A stretch of 64,000 nucleotides of DNA from Clostridium paridis (GTDB lineage: Bacteria; Bacillota; Clostridia; Clostridiales; Clostridiaceae): NCBI RefSeq assembly GCF_016765615.1, contig NZ_JAESWA010000022.1, positions 1-64,000 of the forward strand. The letters are read 5' to 3'. Numbering within the stretch: position 1 is the stretch's first letter; the number at the start of each line of letters is the position of its first letter. Both the position numbers and the translations under genes were made by a program. The notes under the pieces are model-generated. The model saw nothing but the letters and a program-made list of their open reading frames with translations, did not search any database and was not told the DNA's origin. This document shows, piece by piece, positions 54,622 to 63,500 of the stretch.

Positions 54622-56577
54622 TTATTTTAAACAATGCATATAATCTTTTGCTTCACTTCCATCTACCAAGAATGATTGACCTTTTGAACAAAATACCGAA
54701 GTTGAAGTATATTCTATATCAGCATTTCTGTTATAACCTATTTTTTCAATCACTTCATTCTCATTATGGCAAATATCATATCCATCAAATATGAAGTTTA
54801 ATTTCCCTTTTCCTTTAGTAATTGCCACAAAATCAGTTCCATAATTCATAAAGGTGGCTACTGGTCCTCTTCCTATAATAATTACTTTTTCATTATTAAT
54901 TTCAGGTGTTTGAAAGCTTCCATTTAACTTTTCTATATCTGATAATAGTCTTCCCATATTATCTATATGTGCTTCAATTTTATATCTATAGAATGGCTCT
55001 ATCAATGCATTTTTACAACTTTCTAAACCTTGCCTTAATGCTCTATAGGTGGCTTCTCTAAAGTCTCCACCAGATGTATGCTTATTATGAGCTCTTCCAG
55101 TTAATAAAATTATTTTTACATCTGTTAAAGGTGATCCTGTTAGTATGCCATGGTGTTCCCTTTCGAATATATGAGTTCTCACTAAGTTTTGGTGACCTAT
55201 TGTCATGTCATCAGCATGGCATTGATTTTCAAAAATTATTCCGCTATTTCTTTCAGCTGATTCAAGCTTTAAGTGAACTTCAGCATAATGCTTTAATGGT
55301 TCAAAATGGCCATATCCTATTCCTTCAGTTAATATGGTTTCCTTATATAAAATCTCACATGGCCCAAATTCAACATTAAGCCTAAATCTCTCTTCTAATA
55401 ACTGTTTTAAGACCTCTAATTGAATTACACCCATTATATTAACTTGTATTTCTTGCAATTTATCATTCCACTCAACATTTAAAGAAGGATCTTCAGCTTC
55501 TAAAATTCTAAAATTATTTAACACATCTTTTATATTTAAAGACTTATCAAAAATCACTTTAGATTTTAATGTTGGTATCATTTCATAATTTACTTCTTCA
55601 AAATAGTTTCCTATCCCGTCACCAACCTTAGCTTCGTTTAGTCCAATAACTCCAAAAACTTCTCCTGCGGATATATTATCAACTGCTTTAAATTTATTAC
55701 CATTATAGAGTCTTATTTGAGTAATTTTTTCAGTATATCTTTCCGTAGCTTCATTTACTTTCACTTCATCTCTAACCTTTAATTTACCAGTTAATGCTTT
55801 AATATAAGTTACTCTATTTCCCTGTTCGTCATATCTAATTTTATATACTTGTCCACCAAATTCATCATTTTCATTATATTGAGTATGGGTAAGCTTATCT
55901 AAAGCATATATAAATTCTTCAATTCCTATATCTTGTAAAGCTGAACCACAAAAACATGGGAATATTTTATTCTCCATAATCATCTTTTTAAGAGAATCTA
56001 TCCATAAAGCTTCCTCAAAATCACCATTTAAATATAGTTCAAGTAGCTTTTCATCTCGCTCTGCTATAAATTCTATAACTTCTTCATTTAAAGGCTTCTT
56101 AGCAAATTCCTTTGAAATGAAAATCGCATCTTTCGTTAAGTTAGTCTTAATTTCATCTAGAACCCTTTCAGTATTTGCTGATGTTCTATCTACTTTATTT
56201 ATGAAGAAAATGGTTGGCTTATTATACTTTCTTAGTAATTGCCATACTGTTTCTGTATGTCCTTGTACTCCTTCAACTCCACTTAATACAATAATTCCAT
56301 AATCCATTGCATTAATAGCTCTCTCCATTTCAGGTGAAAAATCAATATGTCCTGGAGTATCAATTAAAAAATATGCTGAATCATTATAATTAAATAAGGC
56401 TTGGTCAGAAAATATCGTAATTCCCCTATCCTTTTCTATATTATGATTATCTAGCAAAGTATTTTTATGATCTACTCTTCCTCTATTTCTAATACTTTTT
56501 GTATGATAAAGTATTTGCTCAGCCAAAGTTGTTTTTCCTGCATCAACATGAGCTAATATACCTATTGTCTTATTCAT
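54622..56577 (-). CDS. TetM/TetO-like ribosomal protection GTPase
   Basis: About 651 residues, EF-G-like. G1 AHVDAGKTT, G2 DRGIT, G3 DTPGH, G4 NKVD and G5 SAL motifs are all present, followed by domains II-V including HADDMTIGHQNLV and HTSGGDFREATYRALRQGL. Tetracycline-protection proteins pull the drug from the ribosome after GTP hydrolysis; this one is divergent, so resistance is not assured. The ATG at 56577 is chosen because GGAGG lies five bases upstream. No leader-peptide attenuator is visible. A -35/-10 pair TTGATT / TAAAAT lies about 60 bases upstream. Confidence 0.85.
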   Translation of the reverse strand: MNKTIGILAHVDAGKTTLAEQILYHTKSIRNRGRVDHKNTLLDNHNIEKDRGITIFSDQALFNYNDSAYFLIDTPGHIDFSPEMERAINAMDYGIIVLSGVEGVQGHTETVWQLLRKYNKPTIFFINKVDRTSANTERVLDEIKTNLTKDAIFISKEFAKKPLNEEVIEFIAERDEKLLELYLNGDFEEALWIDSLKKMIMENKIFPCFCGSALQDIGIEEFIYALDKLTHTQYNENDEFGGQVYKIRYDEQGNRVTYIKALTGKLKVRDEVKVNEATERYTEKITQIRLYNGNKFKAVDNISAGEVFGVIGLNEAKVGDGIGNYFEEVNYEMIPTLKSKVIFDKSLNIKDVLNNFRILEAEDPSLNVEWNDKLQEIQVNIMGVIQLEVLKQLLEERFRLNVEFGPCEILYKETILTEGIGYGHFEPLKHYAEVHLKLESAERNSGIIFENQCHADDMTIGHQNLVRTHIFEREHHGILTGSPLTDVKIILLTGRAHNKHTSGGDFREATYRALRQGLESCKNALIEPFYRYKIEAHIDNMGRLLSDIEKLNGSFQTPEINNEKVIIIGRGPVATFMNYGTDFVAITKGKGKLNFIFDGYDICHNENEVIEKIGYNRNADIEYTSTSVFCSKGQSFLVDGSEAKDYMHCLK

Positions 56578-56671
56578 TGTGTCCTCCATCATATGGTACA
56601 ATATAATTTTCTATCGATATAATTAATTTTACAATTATATTAAAGATAATCAATATTAAGTTTAAATAAAA

Positions 56672-56704
56672 ATGCCGTAATTCCAAGTAGAATATACGGC
56701 ATTA
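56672..56704 (-). terminator. Terminator after small basic protein gene
   Basis: Perfect 9-bp stem AATGCCGTA / TACGGCATT with a 15-base loop and a T-run on the minus strand. Confidence 0.85.
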
Positions 56705-56717
56705 AAAATATAAAGTA

Positions 56718-56858
56718 TTATTTTTTAACAAATTTAGGTTGTGGTTTATTTGCTGTATGCGAAGTATTTGTTTGAACTTCATCTGTAGGTATATCATATT
56801 CGACCCTTTCAAATTGTGATCTACTTTTATCTGGTTTACGATTTTTATTTACTGCCAT
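56718..56858 (-). CDS. Small basic hypothetical protein (46 aa)
   Basis: ATG at 56856-56858 after AAAGGAGTGA, five bases away, with a terminator just past the stop. The product is polar with a basic N-terminus (MAVNKNRKPDKSRSQFERVE), a TDEVQTNTSH middle and a basic tail KPQPKFVKK. No family is recognised. It precedes the TetM-like gene on the same strand but has its own terminator. Confidence 0.72.
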   Translation of the reverse strand: MAVNKNRKPDKSRSQFERVEYDIPTDEVQTNTSHTANKPQPKFVKK

Positions 56859-56924
56859 AATAATCACTCCTTTAGTTGTTATAGAGTTATTATGCTCATG
56901 TTAATTGATATTTATAATTTCAAA

Positions 56925-57368
56925 TTATTCTTCTAATTCTAGTTTCTTATTATAAACTGATTTTACTATAAAGGTAATTACAATGGTTAATATAAATAAA
57001 TCTGTTATTAACCCTGAACCTACATTAGTTAATTGACCATTTAATAAAAATTTGCTTTTCCCACTTAGCAATTCAAATATTGACATTGCAAAAGCTACTG
57101 TTCCACTTAAGCCCATTAATCCAATAATAATTTTATGATTATTTCTTTTGCCCAAGTATACATCCTGAAGAATCATCTCTACAGATCCTACCATAGTTGC
57201 AAACATTAATATAATGATATTTGAGTACATTTCATCAGCCCAGTAAATATCTGAACTTTTTAAAAATGCATCTAATAAAAGTAATACTGCCATGATAATT
57301 ACAACATGTTTAAACACATTTCCTCTAACCCACAATTGTCTCTCATCAAATTCACAATTATCTCTCAT
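56925..57368 (-). CDS. Four-helix membrane protein paired with XRE regulator
   Basis: 147 residues with about four helices (20-40, 48-66, 80-100 and 118-138) and a short charged N-terminus MRDNCEFDERQLWVRG. The DERQ-x-V/I-x-G opening is common in small membrane proteins encoded beside an XRE gene. The ATG follows the regulator stop by three bases, with GGGAGG upstream. Function unknown. Confidence 0.8.
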   Translation of the reverse strand: MRDNCEFDERQLWVRGNVFKHVVIIMAVLLLLDAFLKSSDIYWADEMYSNIIILMFATMVGSVEMILQDVYLGKRNNHKIIIGLMGLSGTVAFAMSIFELLSGKSKFLLNGQLTNVGSGLITDLFILTIVITFIVKSVYNKKLELEE

Positions 57369-57371
57369 AAA

Positions 57372-57569
57372 CTATTCCTCCCAAAATAAATCATCTAATT
57401 TCTTACCTAAGACTTTGCAAATAGCAATACATAATTTAATTGTTGGATTATAATCACCTTTTTCAATGGCATTCATAGTTTGTCTTGTGATACCAACTGC
57501 TTCTGCTAAGTCCTTTTGTGTCATATCTATTGCTGCCCTTGCAGCTTTTATTCTCAAGTTTTTTGCCAT
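57372..57569 (-). CDS. XRE-family transcriptional regulator
   Basis: 65 residues: LRIKAARAAIDMTQKDLAEA and GITRQTMNAIEKGDYNPTI form a single HTH domain, as in the YvaO/CopZ-like small repressors. The ATG at 57569 is chosen because GGACGGTGA lies just upstream; longer in-frame extensions have no site. Operon with the membrane protein downstream. Confidence 0.9.
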   Translation of the reverse strand: MAKNLRIKAARAAIDMTQKDLAEAVGITRQTMNAIEKGDYNPTIKLCIAICKVLGKKLDDLFWEE

Positions 57570-57656
57570 CTGCTCACCGTCCTTTCTATATATAATATTA
57601 TAATATATATTAATTTGTGTCAAATATATATTACATTTATTAATATATATTTTAAT

Positions 57657-57670
57657 GCTAAAACAAAATG
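57657..57670. repeat. 14-bp direct repeat, left copy
   Basis: GCTAAAACAAAATG occurs here and again at 59421-59434, flanking the whole element-like segment 57671-59420. Confidence 0.8.
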
Positions 57671-57685
57671 GGTTAATTGAAGCAC

Positions 57686-57820
57686 GAGATGCCACTTTGT
57701 AAAACGAAAAGCAATCTTTGAAACCGACAATTCAATATTTGTAAACGAAATGCCACTTTTGTATCCGAAATGCAGGTTTTGTAAATGAAAAACAACTTTT
57801 GTAACCCAAATGCAGTTTGA
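57686..57820 (+). repeat. Tandem degenerate 20-bp repeats (about seven units)
   Basis: Units start at 57686, 57706, 57726, 57747, 57767, 57787 and 57807, with consensus GAAATGCAACTTTTGTAAAC. They are contiguous, with no unique spacers, so this is not a CRISPR. Multiple terminal repeats of this kind are known at IS21-family ends, and two inverted units occur at 59396-59417. Confidence 0.75.
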
Positions 57821-57936
57821 TTTTTGGTTTTTATTAAAGTATTATAATTAAAATAAGCATGCTAAATGGAGGTCGACTCCCTCTCGATTTTTTTGTAATC
57901 GGAGAATCCACCTCTGATTTCAGTTCTTTATGAGCT

Positions 57937-59261
57937 GTTGGCGGCACTGTTTATATTATTATTTTTTGAGAAGAGTAGGCTTCAACATGATGTCATTGGC
58001 GGCAACCTGTGAACATCCTAGTTTATGTAGTACTTCTTCTCCATAGTAAAAGCTGAACGTTTCGTATGGGCTACGGTTGTTCAGCTTTTTTCTTTTGTAT
58101 GAATTAATGTGATTCATCATTAAACTAACATCTTCCTGTGTGAGTTGGTCAAAGCTGGCACCCTTAGGAATAACTCGACGAATCAATTCATGATTCACTT
58201 CGATAGCACCTTTTTGATAAGGACTACCTGCATCACAGTAAAATACATTGGTACGAAAAAATGGGAACGTAACCCGATGTTCAATGGATCTTGGATTGGA
58301 AAACTCACTTCCGTTATCTGTAAGTATTACAGGAAATAACTCTGAAAACAACTCCTTCCCAAGTACTTTATCGAGATGATTAAATACATCCGTAACGGAC
58401 TTTGAAGTATTTGCATCCCGCAGGAATGCAAGCATCAGGCTGCAATCAACAAAGTGAATAGTCAAAAGACATTTACCGCCTTTTGTTCCAATGACAGAGT
58501 CCATCTGAACAACCGCTGTATCAGGATTTTTATCAATAAATGCACTAAATGCTTCATAGTTACGGCCAATACGACATCCTTTATCTACTTTAAACTCTGG
58601 CTTTTTGTAGCGTTCACGAAACTTTACTTTACGTGGTAAATCAATATTTCTGACATCAAAAAGGCAGGCATCAATGTAGTTATAAATTGTTTTCTCGCTG
58701 CACATAAGTTCATCTTCATGATTCACATAGATTTGGTGTATAGATTGTCCATTCTGAACAAGTGGTGAGATTATCTTATTTAACCGATCCACTTCCGCCT
58801 CAGAAACACATAACCCACTTCTGGATTGTGTTATAGATTCATGTGCTTTGAGATGCGCACGCTCCGCGTCGTAAATATTTTTTAATAGAGAGCATTTACT
58901 AAGTGTTTCACAACCATTACAAACATATGGAACACGAAACCTAGCAGTACAGATTTCTAAAATGAAATTAGAGCAGTTGTCATTACAGGATTGGCAAAGC
59001 TTACAGTACACAGTAGTTTTTCTAGTACAGCTTTTGCTTTGCAGCTGAAACGGTTCTTACAGGCGTTAAATGGATAGACAGGAAAACCAGTAGCAACTTC
59101 TGCACTATATTTGCGAACTTCTCTAGATATAGTAGTTGGGTTCTTATCTAATCTGCGACTAATTTCTTTGAAGGAAAGACTTTCTTTTAAAAATTTTTGC
59201 AAATCGAGTCTTTCTTCATAAGTAAAAAATTTAGACATATATCCTCCATTCTACCGCCAAC
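57937..59261 (-). mobile_element. IS30-type insertion sequence, probably inactive
   Basis: Limits are approximate: GTTGGCGG at 57937-57944 and its inverse CCGCCAAC at 59254-59261 flank a single broken transposase gene. The true ends may lie some bases outside these. Confidence 0.6.
57959..59238 (-). pseudogene. IS30-family transposase, frameshifted
   Basis: The N-terminal part (58957-59238) has the HTH region RLDLQKFLKESLSFKEISRR and NPTTISREVRKYS. The remainder (57959-59011) contains the DDE catalytic core: VVQMDSVIG, PVILTDNGSEFSN and SPYQKGAIEVNHELIRR. The frames part near 59023-59026, where CKAKAV is followed out of frame by RKTTVYCKLCQSCND; a one-base loss explains it. Programmed frameshifting is not the norm for IS30, so this is probably a dead or mis-sequenced copy. 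Confidence 0.85.
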
Positions 59262-59395
59262 TCTTTTAGGATATATGAATTTTAAACTTAGGAATATAAA
59301 AAGATTGGTATAATCCAATCTTTTGTAAGCCAGGATGCAACCTCCTGGTCATATATATTAAAATAAAAAACTTATAACTTAAATGAAATCGAAGG

Positions 59396-59417
59396 GTTGC
59401 ATTTCGATTTGCAATTT
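59396..59417 (-). repeat. Two inverted copies of the 20-bp repeat core
   Basis: GTTGCATTTCGATTTGCAAT is the reverse complement of the repeat core GAAATGCAAC found at 57686-57820, so the segment has inversely oriented repeat arrays at its two ends. Confidence 0.6.
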
Positions 59418-59420
59418 AGG

Positions 59421-59434
59421 GCTAAAACAAAATG
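59421..59434. repeat. 14-bp direct repeat, right copy
   Basis: A second copy of GCTAAAACAAAATG (see 57657-57670). Confidence 0.8.
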
Positions 59435-59444
59435 CAAAAAAAAT

Positions 59445-59475
59445 AAAGTAGTATGAAATAAATTCATACTACTTT
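59445..59475 (-). terminator. Terminator after NUDIX gene
   Basis: Stem AAAGTAGTATGAA / TTCATACTACTTT (perfect 13 bp) with a five-base loop and a T-run on the minus strand. Confidence 0.9.
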
Positions 59476-59482
59476 AATATTC

Positions 59483-60100
59483 TTAATCAAATATTGTTAT
59501 AAAGTCTTTATTTTTGTGGGCATCAAAGCACATTTCTATTTGCTTTTTAGTATTTCTACCTAGAGATAACTCCGGCAAATTAGTTACATCAAAAAAGTCA
59601 CTAGCTACTGTTTCAATATTCTTTTTAAATTCACCATCAACAAGTTCACATAGTACGAAAGCTTTATATACGCCATATGGAAATGGCTCTTCATAGTGTT
59701 TGCTTCTTTCTAGAACAGCAATTAATTTTTGTGGTATAACTTTAACACCTGCTTCCTCCATAGCTTCTTTTGCTACATTTTCTTTAATGGATAAATTTAC
59801 TTCTGCCCAACCTCCAGGCAAAGACCAACATCCATCAATACTTTCCTTAACTAATAAAATTTTATCATCCTTAAATATTGCACCTCTTATCTCTACTTTA
59901 GGTGTTTGATAACCAACTTCATTGCAAAATAAATCTTTTATCTTTTCATTACTAATCTCGGTATATTCGCTTAGTATCTTAATTGATAAATCTCTTATTT
60001 GCTGAAATCTTTCAAGATCAAACTTATCAGTTGAATATGTTAAACCTGCTTGTGCAATTAACTGTAGTTCTTTAGCCCAGGTCAACCACTTAGGTTCCAT
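59483..60100 (-). CDS. NUDIX hydrolase with N-terminal Nudix_N_2 domain
   Basis: 205 residues. The N-terminal helical region (about 1-65) with MEPKWLTWAKELQLIAQAGL is typical of ADP-ribose pyrophosphatase-like proteins. Then comes the Nudix box GGWAEVNLSIKENVAKEAME, continuing EAG. It cleaves a nucleoside diphosphate derivative such as ADP-ribose (inference). AAGGAGG before the ATG. Confidence 0.9.
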   Translation of the reverse strand: MEPKWLTWAKELQLIAQAGLTYSTDKFDLERFQQIRDLSIKILSEYTEISNEKIKDLFCNEVGYQTPKVEIRGAIFKDDKILLVKESIDGCWSLPGGWAEVNLSIKENVAKEAMEEAGVKVIPQKLIAVLERSKHYEEPFPYGVYKAFVLCELVDGEFKKNIETVASDFFDVTNLPELSLGRNTKKQIEMCFDAHKNKDFITIFD

Positions 60101-60134
60101 TTCAATTCCTCCTTTAAAGCTCTGTTAAACAAAA

Positions 60135-60857
60135 TTACTCATTTAATAAGTTTACTAGATCATTTAAATTTCTTATTACTTTATGTTTACTTCTAATAAT
60201 TACTTTATTTCTTAATAATAATAAATTTCCTCTATTAAGCAAAACTGTTTTAATCCCTAACTTACTTGCTCCATCACAATTTCTTGGATTGTCATCAATA
60301 AATAATGCCTCTTCAGGTTTAACCCCTAGTTCTTCAATGGCATATTTGTACATCAATTCATTTGGCTTGGTTACTCCTTTTTTAGAAGAGATAATAAATG
60401 AAGAAAAATAATTACGTAAATTAGCTTGTCTAAATACATTTTCTAATGATGGCCATGCATCAGATATTACTGCTAATTTATAATCTTTGCATAAATCTGG
60501 TATTATCTCAAATACATCGTCATAGAATTTATATTTATCATAGTTATAAACAAAATCTTTAGCCAGTAATTCAACTTTTTCTTTGGTCAATTCAAGCTCT
60601 GGTAATTCACTTGAAAGTATTTCAAAAAAATTTGTGAAATGCTTGTACTCTTGTTCTTCAGTTGCAATTAAAGTTTGTGAATTTATATATCTCCAAGCTT
60701 TTTTCATAGCATTATTTTTATTTTTTAAAAAAGGTGAGTTAAACTTTTTCTTATTAATATATTTGTAAAAATTGGGTGAAATAGACCAACTTCCTGTTAC
60801 CGGGCCATTTAACACTCTCCCTGAATCAAATAAAATAGCTTTTATATTATTATTCAT
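60135..60857 (-). CDS. HAD-superfamily hydrolase (IA type)
   Basis: 240 residues. The N-terminal motif reads AILFDSGRVLNG, where the second Asp of DxD is replaced by Gly (FDSG), a change also tolerated in some HAD-IA phosphatases. The middle has LAVISDAW, and the C-terminal metal site is LFIDDNPRNCDGASKLGI. Substrate unknown. AGGAGGG before the ATG. Confidence 0.82.
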   Translation of the reverse strand: MNNNIKAILFDSGRVLNGPVTGSWSISPNFYKYINKKKFNSPFLKNKNNAMKKAWRYINSQTLIATEEQEYKHFTNFFEILSSELPELELTKEKVELLAKDFVYNYDKYKFYDDVFEIIPDLCKDYKLAVISDAWPSLENVFRQANLRNYFSSFIISSKKGVTKPNELMYKYAIEELGVKPEEALFIDDNPRNCDGASKLGIKTVLLNRGNLLLLRNKVIIRSKHKVIRNLNDLVNLLNE

Positions 60858-60869
60858 ATAAAAACCCTC

Positions 60870-61283
60870 CTACATTGAAGCTATCCATCTCATTAAAAAA
60901 TATACACCGCCTGAGTACACTCCTATTATTGTTGATAATACAGGAAAAATAGTAAATTTATTATCTCTATACTTATAAAAATGTAAACTCAATGCCAATA
61001 TAAATAAACCAAATACCACTAACCAATATCTAAAAAGCAGAAATGGAAATGCTATTAAACCTGCCATTGCTATTATTGACGCTGTATTTATTGGAATTTT
61101 ACTTTCCTTATTTACCCTAAAGTATAAAATCCCAAAAAGTGTTCCAAGTACTGCTGAACCTATCCAAATTGTATTTATAATATTTTCCTGATAACTTGCT
61201 AGTTTATCACTAAAAAACATATATAAAACTATTCCTTGTGTAATAATCAAGAGTATTATCATAAATGATATAACTTTCTTCAT
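60870..61283 (-). CDS. Small membrane protein (137 aa, four helices)
   Basis: Four or five hydrophobic segments (about 4-24, 38-56, 66-84, 86-104 and 112-130), no motif recognised. It lies 12 bases upstream of the HAD gene, on the same strand, and is probably co-transcribed with it. Confidence 0.72.
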   Translation of the reverse strand: MKKVISFMIILLIITQGIVLYMFFSDKLASYQENIINTIWIGSAVLGTLFGILYFRVNKESKIPINTASIIAMAGLIAFPFLLFRYWLVVFGLFILALSLHFYKYRDNKFTIFPVLSTIIGVYSGGVYFLMRWIASM

Positions 61284-61313
61284 AACTTCATCCCTTAATT
61301 CTTAAATTTTTAT

Positions 61314-61895
61314 CTATACATTGATTAAATAGTTACTTCTCTTAGTCAATTTTTTAAACTCTTCAAAAGAAATTAGCCCTATTCCTCCTTGTTTAAATTT
61401 CTCTAGTATCTTAGGCATATTCCCCATATTAGATGTTACAATTGCATCAACTATAACAAAAACCTTATATCCTCTATATTTAGCACCTTTAGATGTTTTA
61501 TATACACAATTGGCTGCATCTAGTCCTATTATAAATAGTTCCTTAATTCCTTTCTCCATAATAAAATCATTCAAGTCTGAATTAGTAAATGCATCTCCTT
61601 TTTCCTTTGTAAAAATATTATTACCAATAATATTTATTCGTGAATCTATTTCACTTCCTGGTGTTCCTTTAATAAACCTATTTCTATTAATTAATCTATA
61701 AAAGAAATTATTCTTAAAATAATGCTTTATATATATAATAGCTATTCCTTTTTTATTACTTTCATTAATGATTAGATTTGCATCATTAATAAGTTTATTT
61801 GTATCTTTATAGGGACTTTTCGATTTTGTTCCAGTTGCATCCTCTTGTATATCTATCACAAGTAAAGCTCTTTTATTTTTCTCATTATCCACCAA
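61314..61895 (-). CDS. Isochorismatase-family cysteine hydrolase
   Basis: About 193 residues. The catalytic Asp in LLVIDIQEDAT and the nucleophile Cys in LFIIGLDAANCVYKTSKGA (Cys about 125) are present; the Lys of the triad is probably in FTKEKGDAF. Relatives cleave amides such as nicotinamide. The start is uncertain: TTG at 61895, eight bases after GGAAGG, is preferred, while a TTG at 61910 would lie upstream of that site. Confidence 0.85.
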   Translation of the reverse strand: MVDNEKNKRALLVIDIQEDATGTKSKSPYKDTNKLINDANLIINESNKKGIAIIYIKHYFKNNFFYRLINRNRFIKGTPGSEIDSRINIIGNNIFTKEKGDAFTNSDLNDFIMEKGIKELFIIGLDAANCVYKTSKGAKYRGYKVFVIVDAIVTSNMGNMPKILEKFKQGGIGLISFEEFKKLTKRSNYLINV

Positions 61896-62068
61896 TATAC
61901 ATCCTTCCAAAATCGTTAATATTAACCTTCTAATATATTATAATACAAATATAACTTTATATCACTTTAAATCATTTTATATGATTATACATAAAATCCT
62001 TATTATTCACCTTTTTTTTATATTCACATATATCATTTAGTGTAATAAAAATTTTAATGGAGTATAAA

Positions 62069-62590
62069 ATGCAAGCTGAAAAATTAATTGAAAATAATGA
62101 AAATGTGTATGAACTTGATTCTGAAAATATCTATTTTCCGAAAACTATAAATCAGTATCCTGATTTTACTCAAATGCCATTTATACCTAATCCATATTTT
62201 ATGGCAAGGACCCACTATGATGAAGAGTTTTTTCAAGACCCAGATGCTGCAATCGAAGAACCTAATACTGAATCAGAAGAATTTAGACATAAAAAATCCA
62301 AAGAACAGCATTGTGAGGAGCATGAAAAAGAGCATCATGAAGAGGACCATAATCCTGAAAAATTTAATTATGAAATTTATGCTTTTGAATATGAATCTCA
62401 CCCTTATCAACAGTCTTTAGAAAATCAAAACCTTAACCCAATGTATAATTATAATCCATATACTAACCAAAATTATATGCCATATGCTACTCAAAATCAT
62501 ATGCCATGTAATACTCAAAATAATATGCCATATAACTATCAATACCCAATGTACAAATTTGATCCATTTTTTAGATTCTTTATTTATTAA
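62069..62590 (+). CDS. Tyr/Asn/Pro-rich coat-like protein
   Basis: About 173 residues. The N-terminal part is acidic (EEPNTESEEFRHKKSKEQH, then HEKEHHEEDH). The C-terminal third repeats an 8-residue unit: QNYMPYAT, QNHMPCNT, QNNMPYNY and QYPMY. The Tyr, Pro, Asn and Met content resembles spore coat or exosporium proteins; the link is by composition only. GGAG lies six bases before the chosen ATG 62069. Confidence 0.65.
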   Translation: MQAEKLIENNENVYELDSENIYFPKTINQYPDFTQMPFIPNPYFMARTHYDEEFFQDPDAAIEEPNTESEEFRHKKSKEQHCEEHEKEHHEEDHNPEKFNYEIYAFEYESHPYQQSLENQNLNPMYNYNPYTNQNYMPYATQNHMPCNTQNNMPYNYQYPMYKFDPFFRFFIY

Positions 62591-62643
62591 TACTTTGAAA
62601 AATCGTTCAAACTATCATTTACTTAGTATTAAATAAATGTCAT

Positions 62644-62677
62644 AAAAAGTACCGTAAAAAAATTTACGGTACTTTTT
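62644..62677. terminator. Bidirectional terminator
   Basis: Stem AAAAAGTACCGTAAA / TTTACGGTACTTTTT (perfect 15 bp) between convergent genes. Confidence 0.9.
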
Positions 62678-62681
62678 CTTA

Positions 62682-63461
62682 TCATTTATTATTTTTAAGC
62701 TCATCTATCAATTGTTCATTTCTTTTCATTGACATCATCCTTAAATAAGGAAGGAGTTCTATATAACTGAATAACTCTTTTTCAGTGCACATTACCTGCT
62801 TTACCTTGTTATTTCTACTTTTTTTGATTATCACCTTACGGCCTTTTTTTATAGCTTCTAAAGCCTTAACAAATACTTTCTTTATATATTGGTATAAATG
62901 ATCATTTTCCTTTGTTCTTCTCTCCAGTTCTTCATCTTTAAGATAATCTAATGCACCATCTTTATTATAGAGTTTATAAATACAACTTTCTAAATCATCA
63001 TAAATGATGAACTCATTATCCTCATTTTTTATATTTCCAAATACTTTTTCCATTGCAGAATAGGTAGTGATCCATACATCACCTGCCTGCTTTATTTCAT
63101 CCTGTTCAAACTTGCCTCTTTCTATAGCTTTTCTAATGGTAGATCCATCAGATAATCCCCACTTTTTTGCTGCTTCTGATAGAGTCATTACTTCATTAAT
63201 CTTTCTTATATTTTCTTCATCATTTATTATAAATATTGCTTTTATATCCGACTTTTCTAAATGTCCGTTAAAATTTTCTAATTTTATTCCCATTTGATCA
63301 TACTGATTAGCTAAAACCAATATACTTTCTCTTTTGTATAATAAATTATAAATAGCATCAATACTTACTAGTGGTACTTCTAATTGGTTATCTTTAGTTT
63401 CATAAACCTGTGCTGGATAGAGCCTTCTATTTTCCATTGTTATAATGCAGATATTACTCAT
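62682..63461 (-). CDS. Hypothetical DNA-binding protein with central HTH
   Basis: 259 residues. The centre (about 92-142) reads MTLSEAAKKWGLSDGSTIRK and later GDVWITTYSAMEKVFG, the pattern of helix-turn-helix domains found on plasmids and integrative elements. The N-terminal part is a beta-rich domain and the C-terminal part is helical and Lys/Glu-rich. GAGGTG before the ATG. The palindromes at 63487 and 63626 upstream may be its operator. Confidence 0.7.
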   Translation of the reverse strand: MSNICIITMENRRLYPAQVYETKDNQLEVPLVSIDAIYNLLYKRESILVLANQYDQMGIKLENFNGHLEKSDIKAIFIINDEENIRKINEVMTLSEAAKKWGLSDGSTIRKAIERGKFEQDEIKQAGDVWITTYSAMEKVFGNIKNEDNEFIIYDDLESCIYKLYNKDGALDYLKDEELERRTKENDHLYQYIKKVFVKALEAIKKGRKVIIKKSRNNKVKQVMCTEKELFSYIELLPYLRMMSMKRNEQLIDELKNNK

Positions 63462-63486
63462 AACCTATTCACCTCTTATTACTTAT

Positions 63487-63500
63487 TCACTATCTAGTGA
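63487..63500. promoter_or_regulatory. Palindrome, candidate operator 1
   Basis: TCACTATCTAGTGA, 25 bases upstream of the HTH gene's ATG. Same half-site (TCACTA) as the second palindrome. Confidence 0.6.

Noticed and set aside
54622-56577. Ordinary elongation factor G
   Set aside because: Its length (about 650 aa), N-terminal sequence and C-terminal features fit the ribosomal protection group better than canonical EF-G of about 690 aa.
57686-57820. Possible CRISPR array
   Set aside because: Units are contiguous and degenerate at about 20 bp, with no unique spacers, and no cas gene is nearby.
57959-59238. Programmed frameshift in the IS30-type transposase
   Set aside because: IS30 elements normally use a single frame, and no clear slippery heptamer is visible at the junction.
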